Source of the DNA: Antedon mediterranea
Lineage: Eukaryota > Echinodermata > Crinoidea > Comatulida > Antedonidae
Direction of reading: 5' to 3'
Assembly: GCF_964355755.1 (NCBI RefSeq)
Contig: NC_092671.1
Coordinates: 22,959,070 to 23,023,069, forward strand
Length of the DNA stretch: 64,000 nucleotides
Below the pieces are notes generated by a model. The model made no database searches, had not been told where the DNA came from, and worked only from the letters and a program-made list of their open reading frames with translations. Shown piece after piece: positions 46,644 through 57,679 of this stretch (positions within the stretch are counted from its first letter, which is position 1; each line of letters opens with the position of its first letter). A program made the position numbers and the translations under genes.

Positions 46644-47234
46644 CTTATATTTACACATAGAGAATACCTACCAAATGTACTTATCTTTTGACTAGCCAGT
46701 AAGTTTGGAATAGACAACATACATTTGAACAGTGAGGTGTGTGTGTAATTTACACAAGGATATCCTTACTTTTGAACTACTGTACTGGATGGATTTTTTG
46801 GGCAAAAAAACCTATAATAATTCCTTTAAAAATGCAAGACTATAGCAAATAACTACCGGTAGACCTACATTTTTTTTACCTAAATTAAGGTAAAAATAAA
46901 TACCACATGGACCTATTGCGATAATCGTTTTCGTCGATTCAACCAATCTTGTGAAAGGGTAAACAAATAAAAGAACCGTAACTTTTGAGCTAAAATACCA
47001 GGTATTCTCCCAAAAAAGGAAAGACAATAAATTCAGAAACGCGACAACATCAGGCAAGGCCTATAGTTAGTGTAAAATGTTTGTACGTTACTGCTCTTTA
47101 CCAGATAGGCCTAGAAACGTCTACGAGAGAACTTTCAACACGAACTACTTAGGTAGTGCATTGTTTTTTTTCCCTTTTTTTTTTTATCATAATTAACATT
47201 AGAACGCACATTTAAGACATGACCTACTTCAAAG
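46644..47234. other. No exon or element recognised
   Basis: AT-rich intron of the SETDB1-like gene. Confidence 0.4.
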
Positions 47235-47891
47235 TTATATATATATGCATTATTTGTCAAAAATTGCTAGTGTCTATAGTGTCTTTAATAATGAAAAAGT
47301 TGTGCATCTTTAAAATTTCGAAATGCGCAAAATTAATTTCTATCAAGTTTTTATGCAATTCATGACATTTTGCGCATACGGTGCGCACGGAGCATGAAAA
47401 TCATGTTTTTTTTCGAATCAACTTTTTACTCATTTCATGAAATTTTGAACATGTCAAAAATACCCAAGCGCGCGAAATAAATTACGCGCAAGGTGAATTA
47501 TATTTTTCAAGCCTTAATTCCTAGTAATTTTGAAAACAATTTAGACCTTTTCCACTTTAAATAACGTCATACGAAAACGTTGAACTATAGACAATTCGTG
47601 CACGTTTTTTATGGAAAAGCTAACAAAATCGTCAAAAGTATGTCTTTATGTCAGTCATAGTTTCTAAAGTAAACCGTGAAATTTATTTTCAGTGAATATC
47701 TTTGAAAAAAATGGCCTGTTTCACAGAAAGTTTAAAATTTAATAATGCGAAAAACCAATTTCCAATCAACTTTCTATGTGTTTCATGTCATATGAGCATG
47801 TCGAAATGGACAATTTTTTAATTTTGATGATGTTATCATGTTCAAAAGCGTGAATAACTTGTCACTTATTTTGATCATTACAGTAAATTTC

Positions 47892-47933
47892 AATGAAAAG
47901 TGATACTCTTAATCATGAGTATCACTTTTCATT
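47892..47933. repeat. Perfect 17-bp hairpin
   Basis: Arms AATGAAAAGTGATACTC and its exact complement, with an 8-base loop, inside the decayed family A copy. The other copies have only one arm here, so the second arm is a local inverted duplication. Confidence 0.85.
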
Positions 47934-48086
47934 CTACGTTTTCTGGAAGCTGTTGAATTGTAGATACAAATTCATGTACACATTTTGCGCATTGGATGTT
48001 GTGACGTCATCATATGGCCAGTTGAAATATAAAAGTCGTATTTTCATATTTTGCATCATAGTTCATGACATTTAAAAGAGCGCGCA

Positions 48087-48480
48087 TGTCATATTATTTA
48101 TGTTGTGATTCTCTGTGTTTAGATAAGGATGCTTTAGACCAGGTCCGCCTTATATTATTAGCCAATCAAAATCGTATAATTTTTGGAGGGAAAATGTTAT
48201 CCTCCTCTGAAGCCTAAAATTTGCATGTCCAGTATAAAAGTGGAATGTAATAGATATTAGGAAGAGAAGAGAGAATAAGATCAGAGTAGATAAACGGAAA
48301 GATGATAAAGAAAATAAGGCTTGACTGGTAGTAAGATGTATTAATCGAGTTACAAGGAATAAAAGTTCTAGTTGAGTTAAATATACTTTTTGTATGAGTT
48401 ATCATTCAGTGACAGTGTACGTCGCGTGGAGTTATATACGCCTGAGAAAGCTCGGAACCAACTAAAATATATTCACTACA
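48087..48480 (+). mobile_element. Solo LTR with 5-bp target duplication
   Basis: It starts TGTCATATTA and ends TTCACTACA, and is flanked by exact GCGCA (48082-48086, 48481-48485). It contains TATAAAAG at 48233 and AATAAA at 48358, in the right order for U3 promoter and R/U5 polyadenylation. Length is 394 bp. No internal region remains, so it arose by recombination between two LTRs. The 5-bp duplication fits Ty3/gypsy, BEL or copia; strand is chosen from the TATA and AATAAA signals. Confidence 0.85.
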
Positions 48481-48760
48481 GCGCAGCTATATTCTACGTA
48501 TCCAAATTTTTTCAACACGTTGATATATTGTTGCTCAGATAATTCCCAAATTTCTATCTACATGTTTCATTTTGATAATGTCATGATGTTAAAAATTGGA
48601 ATAAAAGGCTGGTCCCGTTATTTTTACCTATTCTGCATTTTATGTAGTATGTATACAGTTAATAGTGTACTGTACATACTTAGACACAAAATATAGGGAA
48701 CACTAACATTTTATTTTCTTCAGGTCACAATGATATAATCGTTACCCTTACTTTTGCAGC

Positions 48761-49461
48761 CCAAAGAGGGAGGCCTTCTATTCGAGGGATGTGTTCGTTT
48801 TCGAGATGGGCTTCTTAACGGGGTTTTACGGTATGCATAGTATACTGTATTATATATTTATTTATTTCATTCCTATCCAACAGCGAATCATCGCCACTAA
48901 TAACACTGAGTCTGTATCTCTGTATTACAGTCAATATGATGTAATTTTCAAATGAAATCACATACAAAAGGTCATTATAGTGATCTGTTAATATTGTTCG
49001 TGGTTCATAAAAAAAAAGAAAGGGTAGTCGATTATATAGAACCTAAAAATCTTAAACTACTTAACTTAAATTGCATTTTCAACTGGTATACATGGTATTT
49101 GATCAATGAAAATGCTTTCAATGTGTTCACTGGGTATGAAAACTTAGGAGTTTTAACAAAAATTTTAATAAATGGATTATTAGTTTAGGAGATATTGTGA
49201 AAATATGGGTTTTATAGCTAATTTGCATATTTATGCTCATTTGCATATGAAGGCGGAGGGTTGATTAGTTGTACGTGATCAGGACAACATATACATTCAT
49301 GTAAAACTCAAAAATCTTTGCCAACAATTTTGTCCAGCTCATCTGCTAGATTCAGTAGCTTATATTTTCAATACAAGTTAGGAAGCAACGGTTAGCATAT
49401 TCTTATGGCCGTTTATTTGATACTAAATAGTTCTTCAAAACACTGAAAAAGAAGTACATAC
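48761..49461. other. Intron, no exon seen
   Basis: Near 48780-48835 a CTTCTATTCGAGG...GGGTTTTACGGTA stretch resembles one end of a TACCGTA-type MITE without a partner. The rest is AT-rich. TTTGCATAT words are shared with 43500-43560. Confidence 0.4.
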
Positions 49462-49637
49462 CAAACGTTTTCCACAAGGAGTTCGATAAAAGACAGTTTT
49501 CCTACCACTTCCTCGTTTACCAGAAAGCTCTCTCTGCCAACCAACAATCTGTGGCCATCGAAGAGGATTCTCGTCTTTCAGATCTTGAACTTTGTTTTTA
49601 ACTGGAACCACACATAAACAACTGCAGGAATGTTTTT
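49462..49637 (-). CDS. SETDB1-like exon: methyl-CpG-binding-type domain
   Basis: The acceptor TTCTTATAG lies above 49637 and the donor GTATGT below 49462. The 176-nt exon reads HSCSCLCVVPVKNK, then DENPLRWPQIVGWQREL, then a short basic loop, then TVFYRTPCGKRL. The H.CS.xC start, the NPL segment and the YxxPCGxxLR motif are those of the MBD that precedes pre-SET in SETDB1/SETDB2. In these proteins the MBD contributes to chromatin association. It ends in phase 0, and the 28-nt microexon supplies the rest of the MBD. No upstream exon was found. Confidence 0.8.
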
Positions 49638-49989
49638 CTATAAGAAAAAACCTTCTAGTAAAGGATAAAGCAAACTAAAGAATATATGTGGAGTATTGAG
49701 TGATTAAGCAACTTCTTTAGGTATTTCAATTGTTTTTTATGCAATATAACAAGTAAATAATAGTTCAATAGAACATTAGCGTTTTACGATAAGTAGTTTT
49801 TAACAAAAAAAATCAGTATTTTATGAATACAGTCTATAATTGTAACGCAAATTGGAAATTTCTTATTGATATCCACTCCCAGTGTACTAGCTCATACAGT
49901 CACCATCGTGGACAGACATAATAGTGCCGTAGTTGGCAGCACCAACATGTTCTTATAATCAAAAAACATATAAGGGCAAGCACTACACA
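49638..49989. other. Intron upstream of the MBD exon
   Basis: AT-rich, nothing recognised. Confidence 0.4.
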
Positions 49990-51245
49990 CAGTGGCGGAT
50001 ATAGCGGGGGGGGGGGGCGTATGGGGCGTACGCCCCTCTATTTTTTAAATTTTTTTTTTTTTTGACAAAAATTAAATATATTTTAAAAACACATATCGTT
50101 TCGACGGTCATCAATCACCGATGGTTTGCACATTTTAATAGTGAAAATAGTACGTCGGAGCACATCGTCAGCTTGATCGCATTCCACCAAGCATGTACGT
50201 CGACATCCTTTGTTACCAACGATCATTCACAGTTAAGTGTAAAAGGAGCAAGTTGATAAAGCCACGTGGTGAGCTTGGTCGCGTTCCACTAAGCAGGTCG
50301 GCATCCTTTGTGATCGTCACTCCCGTATTGTAGAATAGCGGTACCTCCGACGATCAATAGAGTTGATGAAGCCACATGGTCAGTTCTACTATACTACGCG
50401 CGCATTTATTAAGTACAATAAAAACAAAGGCTAGGACTGTATATAGTGCCTATGAAAATTATCTTGTTAGGCCTATATTTTAACAATGCTGCAGCATTTC
50501 ATTTTCATGACCCTTGTTGTTTTATTTGCTTCTCCGTCGATGATTCTCATAAACAAATCGCGATGACAAAAGAGGTGTTTTGTTTTTTTCAAATCACTAA
50601 ATATAATGTAATGATGATCGAGCCGGACCGCTAATTTTTAAACGATCGTTTAAACCCGGTCGTTGAATATGCCGTGATTTTAATTGTCAAAAACATGAAC
50701 GTCAGTTGATGTCTCGGAGTTTTGATAAATCTCGCGTCGCATGTGTTACGTGGTGGTGGAAAACACTCTCAGCAAGTTTGCTTCATTAATATGCATGAGA
50801 CTCTGTGACGACCCGCTTTAACGTGACGTCATTTTACTTTAGCTGCATGCGAAGAAAGTAGTCATCGCGATCGACCCGGCGCGCGTGTAAGAAAATAATA
50901 CCGGCCTAGGCTAGGACAAGTTTATAAAAAAAGTTTATAAAGTTTATAAAACATCGTCGCATTGTAAAAATTTAGATGTAAAGTACAGGCAAGTTGTTAG
51001 CTTGCTTTTGGTACCCTAGGTAAGTATCAGCTGCATGTTCCACATGTCGTAATTTGAGTGTTTGGTAAATGACATTTTGAGATGTTTGTAAATCGTTTTA
51101 AACGACTTACAATGCGCTAGGATGCCAAAATTTCCAGGGGCCGTCGGCCCCTGGACCCCGACCGGGGGCCCTTCCCGGCCAATGTTTGCTCGCTTCGCTC
51201 GCAAAGCTACGCCACCCCTATTTCAATATCCTGGATCCGCCCCTG
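49990..51245. mobile_element. hAT-like non-autonomous element
   Basis: The left end is CAGTGGCGGATATAGCGGGG. The right end, in reverse complement, is CAGGGGCGGATCCAGGATAT. The CAGNGGCGGATCCAG terminus is typical of hAT elements. Flanks share ACACA (49985-49989, 51246-51250), but an exact 8-bp duplication is not preserved. The 1.26-kb interior has a GC-rich right part (51130-51200) and no transposase. Confidence 0.65.
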
Positions 51246-52864
51246 ACACATAAGGTGGCAGCTGAGGAGCTTAATTCTTCAATGTTATTTCCTCTTTATA
51301 AAACTTATTGGTTATCCGCAACGAAGTTGCTGGATAACCTCTTGTTATTGTACGAAATCCTATTTTTTTTCTTATTCTTCTTTCTTTCTGTAATTTTTTG
51401 TGTCACGCGTATCTCAAAAACTTGCAAACATAACGTTTCGTAACTTTCTCAACATATCGCCATTCAATTTAATATTTAACATAGGTCAAAAACCAAATAA
51501 CATTTTTAATTGAAACTTAGCCAAAGTTTAATTTACATCATACGCTAACTTTCTATGGATTAAAAATGGCATGTAACATTAGAATGTGTGCGCGTAAATG
51601 GCGTTTGAAATTAGATTAAATTTTGATTAAATTAGAGCACGTTTCAGGTCATTTTAAGGCTTCAAAAAATTGACACCAGGTGCGCACGTAAAACACGCTT
51701 GACCATTTCTTTTGCACGATTTGTGTTTTTCAATCTTCGGTTAACAATTTTACGTTATTTTATTCACTATTCAACTTGAAATGACGTTCTACGAGCACGT
51801 TAAACATGACTGGTTGCGCACTTAAAATGTTTAAAAATTGTGAAAATGTTGCAAAATATGTCTACTTTTAAAAACGATACAGTTCATCAGAATGCACGGT
51901 TACCCCCATTTATTATTTTATTTTCTTGCAGTGTATGAATCGTAGATGTGATTTATTATAGTGTTGAATGTCAAAACGTGTTTGATGGCTACATTATTTG
52001 CATATTAAATATAATTTTTGAAATTTTTACAATCAAACCAACAATAACATTTTCAAAGAGCAAAACAATAAACATAAAGTTTATCTTTTTTCTTCATATT
52101 GTAATAAATAAAACTTGAAAGTATGCACTTTCATAAGGGAGCGTGCCCAAATGTTTTTACTCCGTTAATAGACTTTTAAATGCGTTAATAATATGCAAAA
52201 CGTTAATGAGTTGGGCGGTCTGTACTCAGCAGAGCGTGTCATGGTTAATACTGTACAATGAAATTGAATTTACTATCTAACGCGTAAAACGGAAGAACAA
52301 CGTCCGTTGTTTTCGTCCGTTAAACGCCGACCTAACAGATCGTTTTTATATTCGTTAAACGCTCATTTAACGGACCCTTGTACTTACAATATCACACCAC
52401 ACATTACAGAGTTCAATACAATAATATCTAATAATAATATGAAGATCGACGGCAATTGCTGTAGAAAGGGCCTTGAAACTGCAGATGATGTTGTGGTAAA
52501 CCGTCATTTCGACGGCAAAAAAAAAATGCTGTTAAAACAACCTTACCCAACATTAAATTATCAGCATCTACAATTCCACAATTTTTGTTGAACATTTTCA
52601 ACTTATAGAACATTCCTATAATATACTAATTTTTTGTTTAGCATGCTTGACGTTAATTCCTTTTTTATTTTTTACCCCGTACACTTGACCGAAAAAAAAA
52701 ATGGCGAAATTGTAAACACGGATAAAACCCCCGACTGTCGTATCGATAGTATCAGCATGTATAGCCTTTATGGACGATGGTATGGACCAAACCATATAGA
52801 AACCGATCGCCGTCTATCTAGAGCTAAAACATTTACTGACTGTAGCAGCCGCGCGAGTTAAGTG

Positions 52865-53291
52865 TGTCCAAAAACAGAGGAGGAAACTTTGGGCGATATG
52901 ATGTCACGTTATTAGCAAGCACATGGTTTTTTATCACCGCGAAGCGATGTACAACACGCACCACAGTGTTTTTGGCCAGCCTCCGTGATGCTGCTGCAAG
53001 GGTGTCATGTTTAGTACAAAATACTAAAAAAAACTGTGTACATTAACAATTATTGTATTACGTAAATAAATTTAATTATTACTTTAACTATCGCTGACCT
53101 CGAGGTGTCCAAAAACAGAGGATGAAACTTTGGGCGATATGACGTCACGTTATTAGCAAGCACATGGTTTTTATCACCGCGATGTACACACGCACCACGG
53201 TGTTTTTGGCAGCCTCCGTGATGCTGCTGCAAGGGTGTCATGTTTATTACAAAATACAAAAAAAAAACTGTGTACATTAACAATTATTGTA
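52865..53291 (+). repeat. Direct repeat pair, ~190 bp each
   Basis: 52865-53057 and 53105-53291 are nearly identical (both begin GTCCAAAAACAGAGGAGGAA-like and end with ACATTAACAATTATTGTAT), with small indels. They include GATGTCACGTTATTAGCAAG. This is a local tandem duplication within the Harbinger-like element. Confidence 0.9.
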
Positions 53292-53454
53292 TCTATTTCG
53301 GCCTAAATGGTGTAATAGGCAAAACACTTATAACAGTATATATATAAAATAAATATATAAAAACAATGTACAATTGCCTTCTTGCAGTAGGGAGGCGTCG
53401 CAAAAAAAGGAATTCCCCTACTTGCTCTCAACCAAGCGCGAATTTACTATTCAG

Positions 53455-54535
53455 TGCGTTGTTCCGTTAAACGCCGAGTTAAAGGACGATAGATGACAGT
53501 AGAGTATGCATCATTCGAATACCCATCATTCCCGGAGTTTACTGAGTTTTTGTGTCCATTAAACGCCGAGCTAACGGACGGTAGTATTAAAATGACAGCA
53601 TAATATAGAGTATAGCATTATTCCACAGGTTATATTACTGAGTTTTTGTGTCCGTTAAACGCCAAGCTTACGGACGATAGTAATAAATGACAAATAGAGT
53701 ATAGCATCATTCCACAATTTACTGAGTTTTTGTGTCCGTTAAACGCCGAGTTTACGGACGATAGTGTTGAATGACAGCTGCATATAGAGTATACCATCAT
53801 TCCACAGTATACTGGGTTTTTGAGTCCGTTAAACGCCGAGCTAGCGGACGATAGTATTGAATGACAGTATTATATAGCATCATATTCCACAGTTTTACTG
53901 AGTTTTTGAGTCCGTTAAATGCCGAGTTTACGGACGATAGTAATAAATGACAGTAGGCCTATTATATAGAGTGTAGTATCATTCTACAGTTTACTGAGTT
54001 TTTGTGTCCGTTAAACGCCGACAGCATATACTGTAGAGTATAGCATCATTCCACAGTATACTCATGGAGCTATACAATTTTATAGCTCCATGGTATACTG
54101 TATTGAGTTTTTGTGTCCGTTAAACACCGAGCTAACGGCGGACGATAGTATTGAATTACAATAGAGTAGCATCATTCCACAATTTACTGAGTTTTTGTGT
54201 CCGTTAAACGCCGAGCTAACGGACGATAGTATTGAATGACAGCATACAGAGTATAGCATTATTCCACAGGTTACTGAGTTTTTGTGTCCGTTAAACGCCG
54301 ATCTAACGGACGATAGTATTGAATTACAGTAGAGTAGCATCATTCCACAATCTACTGAGTTTTTGTGTCCGTTAAACGCCGATCTAACGGACGATAGTAT
54401 TGAATGACAGCATACAGAGTATAGCATTATTCCACAGGTTACTGAGTGTTTGTGTCCGTTAAACGCCGAGCTAACGGACGATAGTATTGAATGACAGTAG
54501 GCCTATATAGAGTAGCATTATTCCACAGTACTGAG
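53455..54535 (+). repeat. Hairpin minisatellite, 12 units of ~82-108 bp
   Basis: Each unit contains GTCCGTTAAACGCCGAGC followed by TAACGGACGATAGTATTGAA, then ATGACAG, an AGAGTATAGCATCATTCCAC stretch and ACTGAGTTTTTGT. GTCCGTTA and TAACGGAC form an 8-bp stem with a 10-base loop in most units, so the array is a series of potential hairpins. One unit (54009) lacks the second arm. Open frames over it are repeat artefacts. Confidence 0.9.
54054..54100. repeat. Palindrome within the minisatellite
   Basis: CATGGAGCTATA, a 6-base loop, and the exact complement (54063-54092), extended outward by CAGTATAC/GTATACTG. It appears only once in the array. Confidence 0.85.
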
Positions 54536-54560
54536 GTTTTATGTCATATACAAATAACAA

Positions 54561-56135
54561 CTAGACATGAAACTCGTCACTTTGACGAGTTAGTTATCCG
54601 CACGACAAACGCCACGTGCACGTCATACGGTGGAATATTGCACACAGAAAAAGATTATGGCATTATGACCTGAACTGAAGAATATCATATCTTGTTAGTG
54701 CTGAATTCTGTCTATTTTGTGTCATATAGTATATGCAGTATAATCTGTATACATATTACATACAGTGTAGAATAGGTGAAATTACGGGACCCACCGTTTA
54801 TTCCAATTTTTAACATGGCGACGGTATTAAAATTAAACACTAAGATAGCAATTTCGGAAGGACATTATCTCACCACCAACATATTAACGTGTAGAAGAAA
54901 TTTGAATACGTAGAATATGGATGCGTGCTCGTTTAAATATGATGAACCATGACGCAAAATATGAAAATACGACTTTTTTTATTCAACTGGCCATAGGATG
55001 ACTTCACAACATCCGATTGGCAAAATGTTTACATTAATTCGTATCTACAGTCCAATAGCTTCCAGAAAACGTTTTAATCATAATTATCACTTTTTATTCT
55101 TACGAGCTATAACAGATTAAAATTTACTGTAAAGATGAAATTAATAACCCTGTTAATTATAATTTTTAGGCATGATGACGTCATAAAAATTAAAATATTT
55201 TTAACTCATGCGAAAGATAGTTGATTGACCTAGACAATATTAAAATCTCAGAGAAAAAAGGAATACAGATAGGCGTGATGCGCTCCATTGAATATGATGA
55301 GCAATAACGAAAGAGACAAAAATCCTATATTTTTCATTCGTGTGGCCATACGATGACGTCACAAAGTCCGGTTAGCCATATTGATTCATGATCCGATATC
55401 TACAACTCATCAACTTCCAGAATTTGTAATTTAAAAAAATTTCACCTCGTTGTTTAGAATCTTTGACTGTTTAAAAAAAGGCATAATTTTGACGAATTTT
55501 GACAAATTTTTTAACTTTTTCATAAAAAACGCACGTAAATTATTCAATTCAACGTGCCCGTATGACGTAATTTTAAATCGAAATTGTTTAAAAGTTGGTA
55601 AAATTACTAGAAAAGGCTGAAAAAACATAAATCACACAAAAAAATTGTTTTCAACGCTACGTTCGCACCATGCGCGTAAAAAAAGGCGCGCGCGTGGGAA
55701 TTTTTTACATGCTTAAAATTACATGAAACGCGTAGAAAGTTGATTAGAAATTGATTTTTCGCATTTTGAAATTTTTAACTTCGTGTGAAACATGCCATTT
55801 TTTCCCCATAGTCAGTTAGCGCAAGATATAACTTAAACTTTTGTCAAGTTTCATATTAAATTGTTATATGGTTTTTGATCTATGTTAAATACGCGAAATT
55901 CGGAAAAACGCGCGTAAGTCATGTTGCGCAACTCTGACGTCATTAAAAAATAGGAGGTGCACAATTTCACGTAAATGCCCACATGTTGACAAAGTTATGA
56001 AATGTTATGTTTACACGTTTTTGAGTTACGCGAGACACAAAAATGACAGAAAGAAAGAAGAATACAGAAAAAAAAAAAAAAAGATGATGAAACAGGACAG
56101 TTACAAGGAGTTATCCGCTCAATGCGGATAACTAA
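54561..56135 (-). mobile_element. Helentron-like element, family A, copy 3 (minus strand)
   Basis: On the minus strand the 5' palindrome AGTTATCCGCATTGAGCGGATAACT-like lies at 56109-56133. The 3' end has TGCGGATAACTAACTCGTCA, the 19-base hairpin and CTAG at 54561-54564. The body is collinear with the copies at 26244 and 57680. It is inserted in the Harbinger-like element, so it is the youngest layer of this nest. Confidence 0.78.
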
Positions 56136-57133
56136 TAAATCTGGGGAAAAAGCAGAATCCCAGAGAGATACAGGATCTTTGGTTGCTTATGCAGATTGCA
56201 ATCAGCACATTTTTTTCAGTGAGAAGAATTCCTGGCGTTAAATAAAGTGTACCTTTCGAACTCCATATGTTCTTCACAGTCTGAACTGATACAGTAAATT
56301 ATTTTTAAAAATATTGTCTAAAGTGCAAATCTATTTGATTGTTTAATTAATGAAATGTTATGGATAAGAGTTGAAACCGTCACAAAATGGCTCAGTCAAA
56401 GCAAAATTATTTAACAATTTTAACGAGAGGAGGAGCTTATCTTTCTAGGCTTTCTTTGTTATTAATTGTTTATAGTATGTAATCTAAACAATAGCTACGC
56501 GATTGTCTGGCGGTGTACTTTTAACGAATCGTTCATGGCCTAGCTCTCTGTAGTGCGGTATTCGCGTCAATATCATGTTACATCCAGGGATAAAAAATAC
56601 GTTTTTTTTTTTCAGGTGAAAGTCAGCTATTACAAATTTAGACATGTGTCGCCCGACGTACCAGGCTAAAAAATACCATGAATCGGATCGTAAATAGTAT
56701 GCTTAGACCTATATATTTTTATTTTACCGTGTAGGCCTAGGCCTATATATATTTTTATTTTACCGTGTAGGCCTAGGATATAGTATTATACATGATTATT
56801 TTAATAAATATAATTATATGCGTTGTAACAACAACGACCGGACTGCTAATAACCCGTTATTTTGAGTCATCATAGGATTTCACGCAACATACCATAACAA
56901 GGACTGTTAATAACGCGTTGGAATCATCGTTACGCAACACTGAACAGCATGTCCGGTCTCCCGTTAATTACGCGTTCAATAATGGAGTGATAACAACAGC
57001 ATAGTAGCTAGTAAATGGAGGGCTTGATATGCCTCACTGAACACGCCCAACCCCATTTAAATTAGCTTGCATATAACGGTAAAAGTTGCGTTACAACAAG
57101 TTTAACGGAGTAAAAACATTCGGGCACGCTCCC
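56136..57133. other. Right part of the Harbinger-like element
   Basis: Contains an AGGCCTATATATTTTTATTT direct repeat (about 56700-56775) and several GTTAATAACGCGTT-type motifs (56840-56990). No gene. A possible 28-nt exon-like stretch at 56253-56280 was rejected. Confidence 0.45.
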
Positions 57134-57249
57134 TAATATGTCACTGTTTAAAATTTGTGAAGATTTTATCATAGTAAAAATTATGATTTAGTTCGGTATG
57201 TAATAATCAACTTGCATCGAGGGGTTCACGACATACCGAGTGAACGAGT

Positions 57250-57490
57250 AATCTTTCTTCGGATTTTCTTCAGCAGGTGCTCATATGGCTCGATGTGTAG
57301 TGCAACCGACTTTGGTATCAGAGGTACCGGGTTCGAATCCCATCAGGCGAAAACAATTCTTAACTTTTTGTGTGTGTTCTTGTAAATTGTATTTTATATT
57401 TTTGTATTTTGCCAGTTTTCAAATCACATTTCTGTTTTTTAAATGGACAATAAAGTATATATGACTATGACTATGACTATGATGATTGAA
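57250..57490 (+). mobile_element. tRNA-derived SINE
   Basis: It has an A-box-like TGGCTCGATGTG (57286-57297) and a perfect B box GGTTCGAATCC (57330-57340), the spacing of an RNA polymerase III promoter. The tail ends in GGACAATAAAG and (TATGAC)n (about 57447-57482), which suggests mobilisation by a CR1/L2-like LINE with a tandem-repeat tail. It is inserted in family B copy 2. Confidence 0.75.
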
Positions 57491-57679
57491 TAAAATGATC
57501 TATTTGGTTATTACACCGAAAGGGCAGTTTTAACTTTGAATGAGTACTTGAATGCGCAAGATACGTTTTGTTGCGGGCGGATAACCAAACTCGTCTTCAA
57601 GTGACAAGTTCCATGTCTAGTTAGGTGATCATTTAGAATAAAATGATCACCTATTGTTATTGTATAAAATCTTTATTAT

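Larger units (their letters stand above)
47235..48760 (+). mobile_element. Decayed Helentron-like family A relative, split by a solo LTR
   Basis: The interior follows family A in order: cold-type words AATGCGCAAAATTAATTTCT, then GATACAAATTCATG, then TTGTGACGTCATCATATGGC, then AAAAGAGCGCGCAT. The solo LTR follows, and then ACACGTTGATATATTGTTGC. Terminal hairpins cannot be recognised. It lies in an intron of the SETDB1-like gene. Confidence 0.6.
30712..49637 (-). other. Partial SETDB1/eggless-like gene locus
   Basis: Four minus-strand exons in the expected protein order: MBD (49462-49637), microexon (45236-45263), pre-SET N-half (43705-43997) and pre-SET C-half (30712-30833). Joined phases are 0, 1 and 0, which agree throughout and give 619 nt of open frame. 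Introns are about 4.2, 1.2 and 12.9 kb and are filled with transposons. The product would be a nuclear H3K9 methyltransferase, acting in heterochromatin and transposon silencing. The gene is incomplete in this window: upstream Tudor exons and downstream SET/post-SET exons were not found. Confidence 0.8.
52136..57134. mobile_element. 5-kb Harbinger-like element with TAA target duplication
   Basis: The inverted ends read GGGAGCGTGCCC(A/G)AATG and continue through TTTTTACTCCGTTAA on both sides (about 32 bp). TAA lies immediately outside each end (52133-52135, 57135-57137). A 3-bp TAA/TTA duplication is characteristic of PIF/Harbinger. Inside are a direct repeat pair (52865-53291), a 12-unit hairpin minisatellite (53455-54535), a family A Helentron-like copy (54561-56135) and CGTTAAT-rich subterminal regions. 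No transposase gene is recognisable, so it is non-autonomous. Confidence 0.7.
51308..57620 (+). mobile_element. Helentron-like element, family B, copy 2, split by a Harbinger-like insertion
   Basis: The 5' end GGTTATCCGCAACGAAGTTG with its palindrome partner lies at 51310-51340. The 3' end has GGGCGGATAACC, an imperfect hairpin CTCGTCTTCAAGTGACAAG and CTAG at 57617-57620. Between them 52136-57134 is a 5-kb insertion and about 57250-57490 a SINE. The 3' CTAG is followed directly by the 5' end of the next element (family C, 57621), head to tail. Confidence 0.65.

Noticed and set aside
49982-51253. An exact 8-bp hAT target duplication
   Set aside because: Flanks ACTACACA and ACACATAA agree only in ACACA, so the duplication cannot be claimed.
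53455-54535. Open frame on the minus strand with a 30-residue repeat (54080-54427)
   Set aside because: It only follows the minisatellite period and has no start context or homology.
56253-56280. Possible 28-nt minus-strand exon reading TVKNIWSSK, tempting as a SETDB1 Tudor exon
   Set aside because: Too short, lies inside a transposon insertion, and has no phase constraint from a neighbouring exon.
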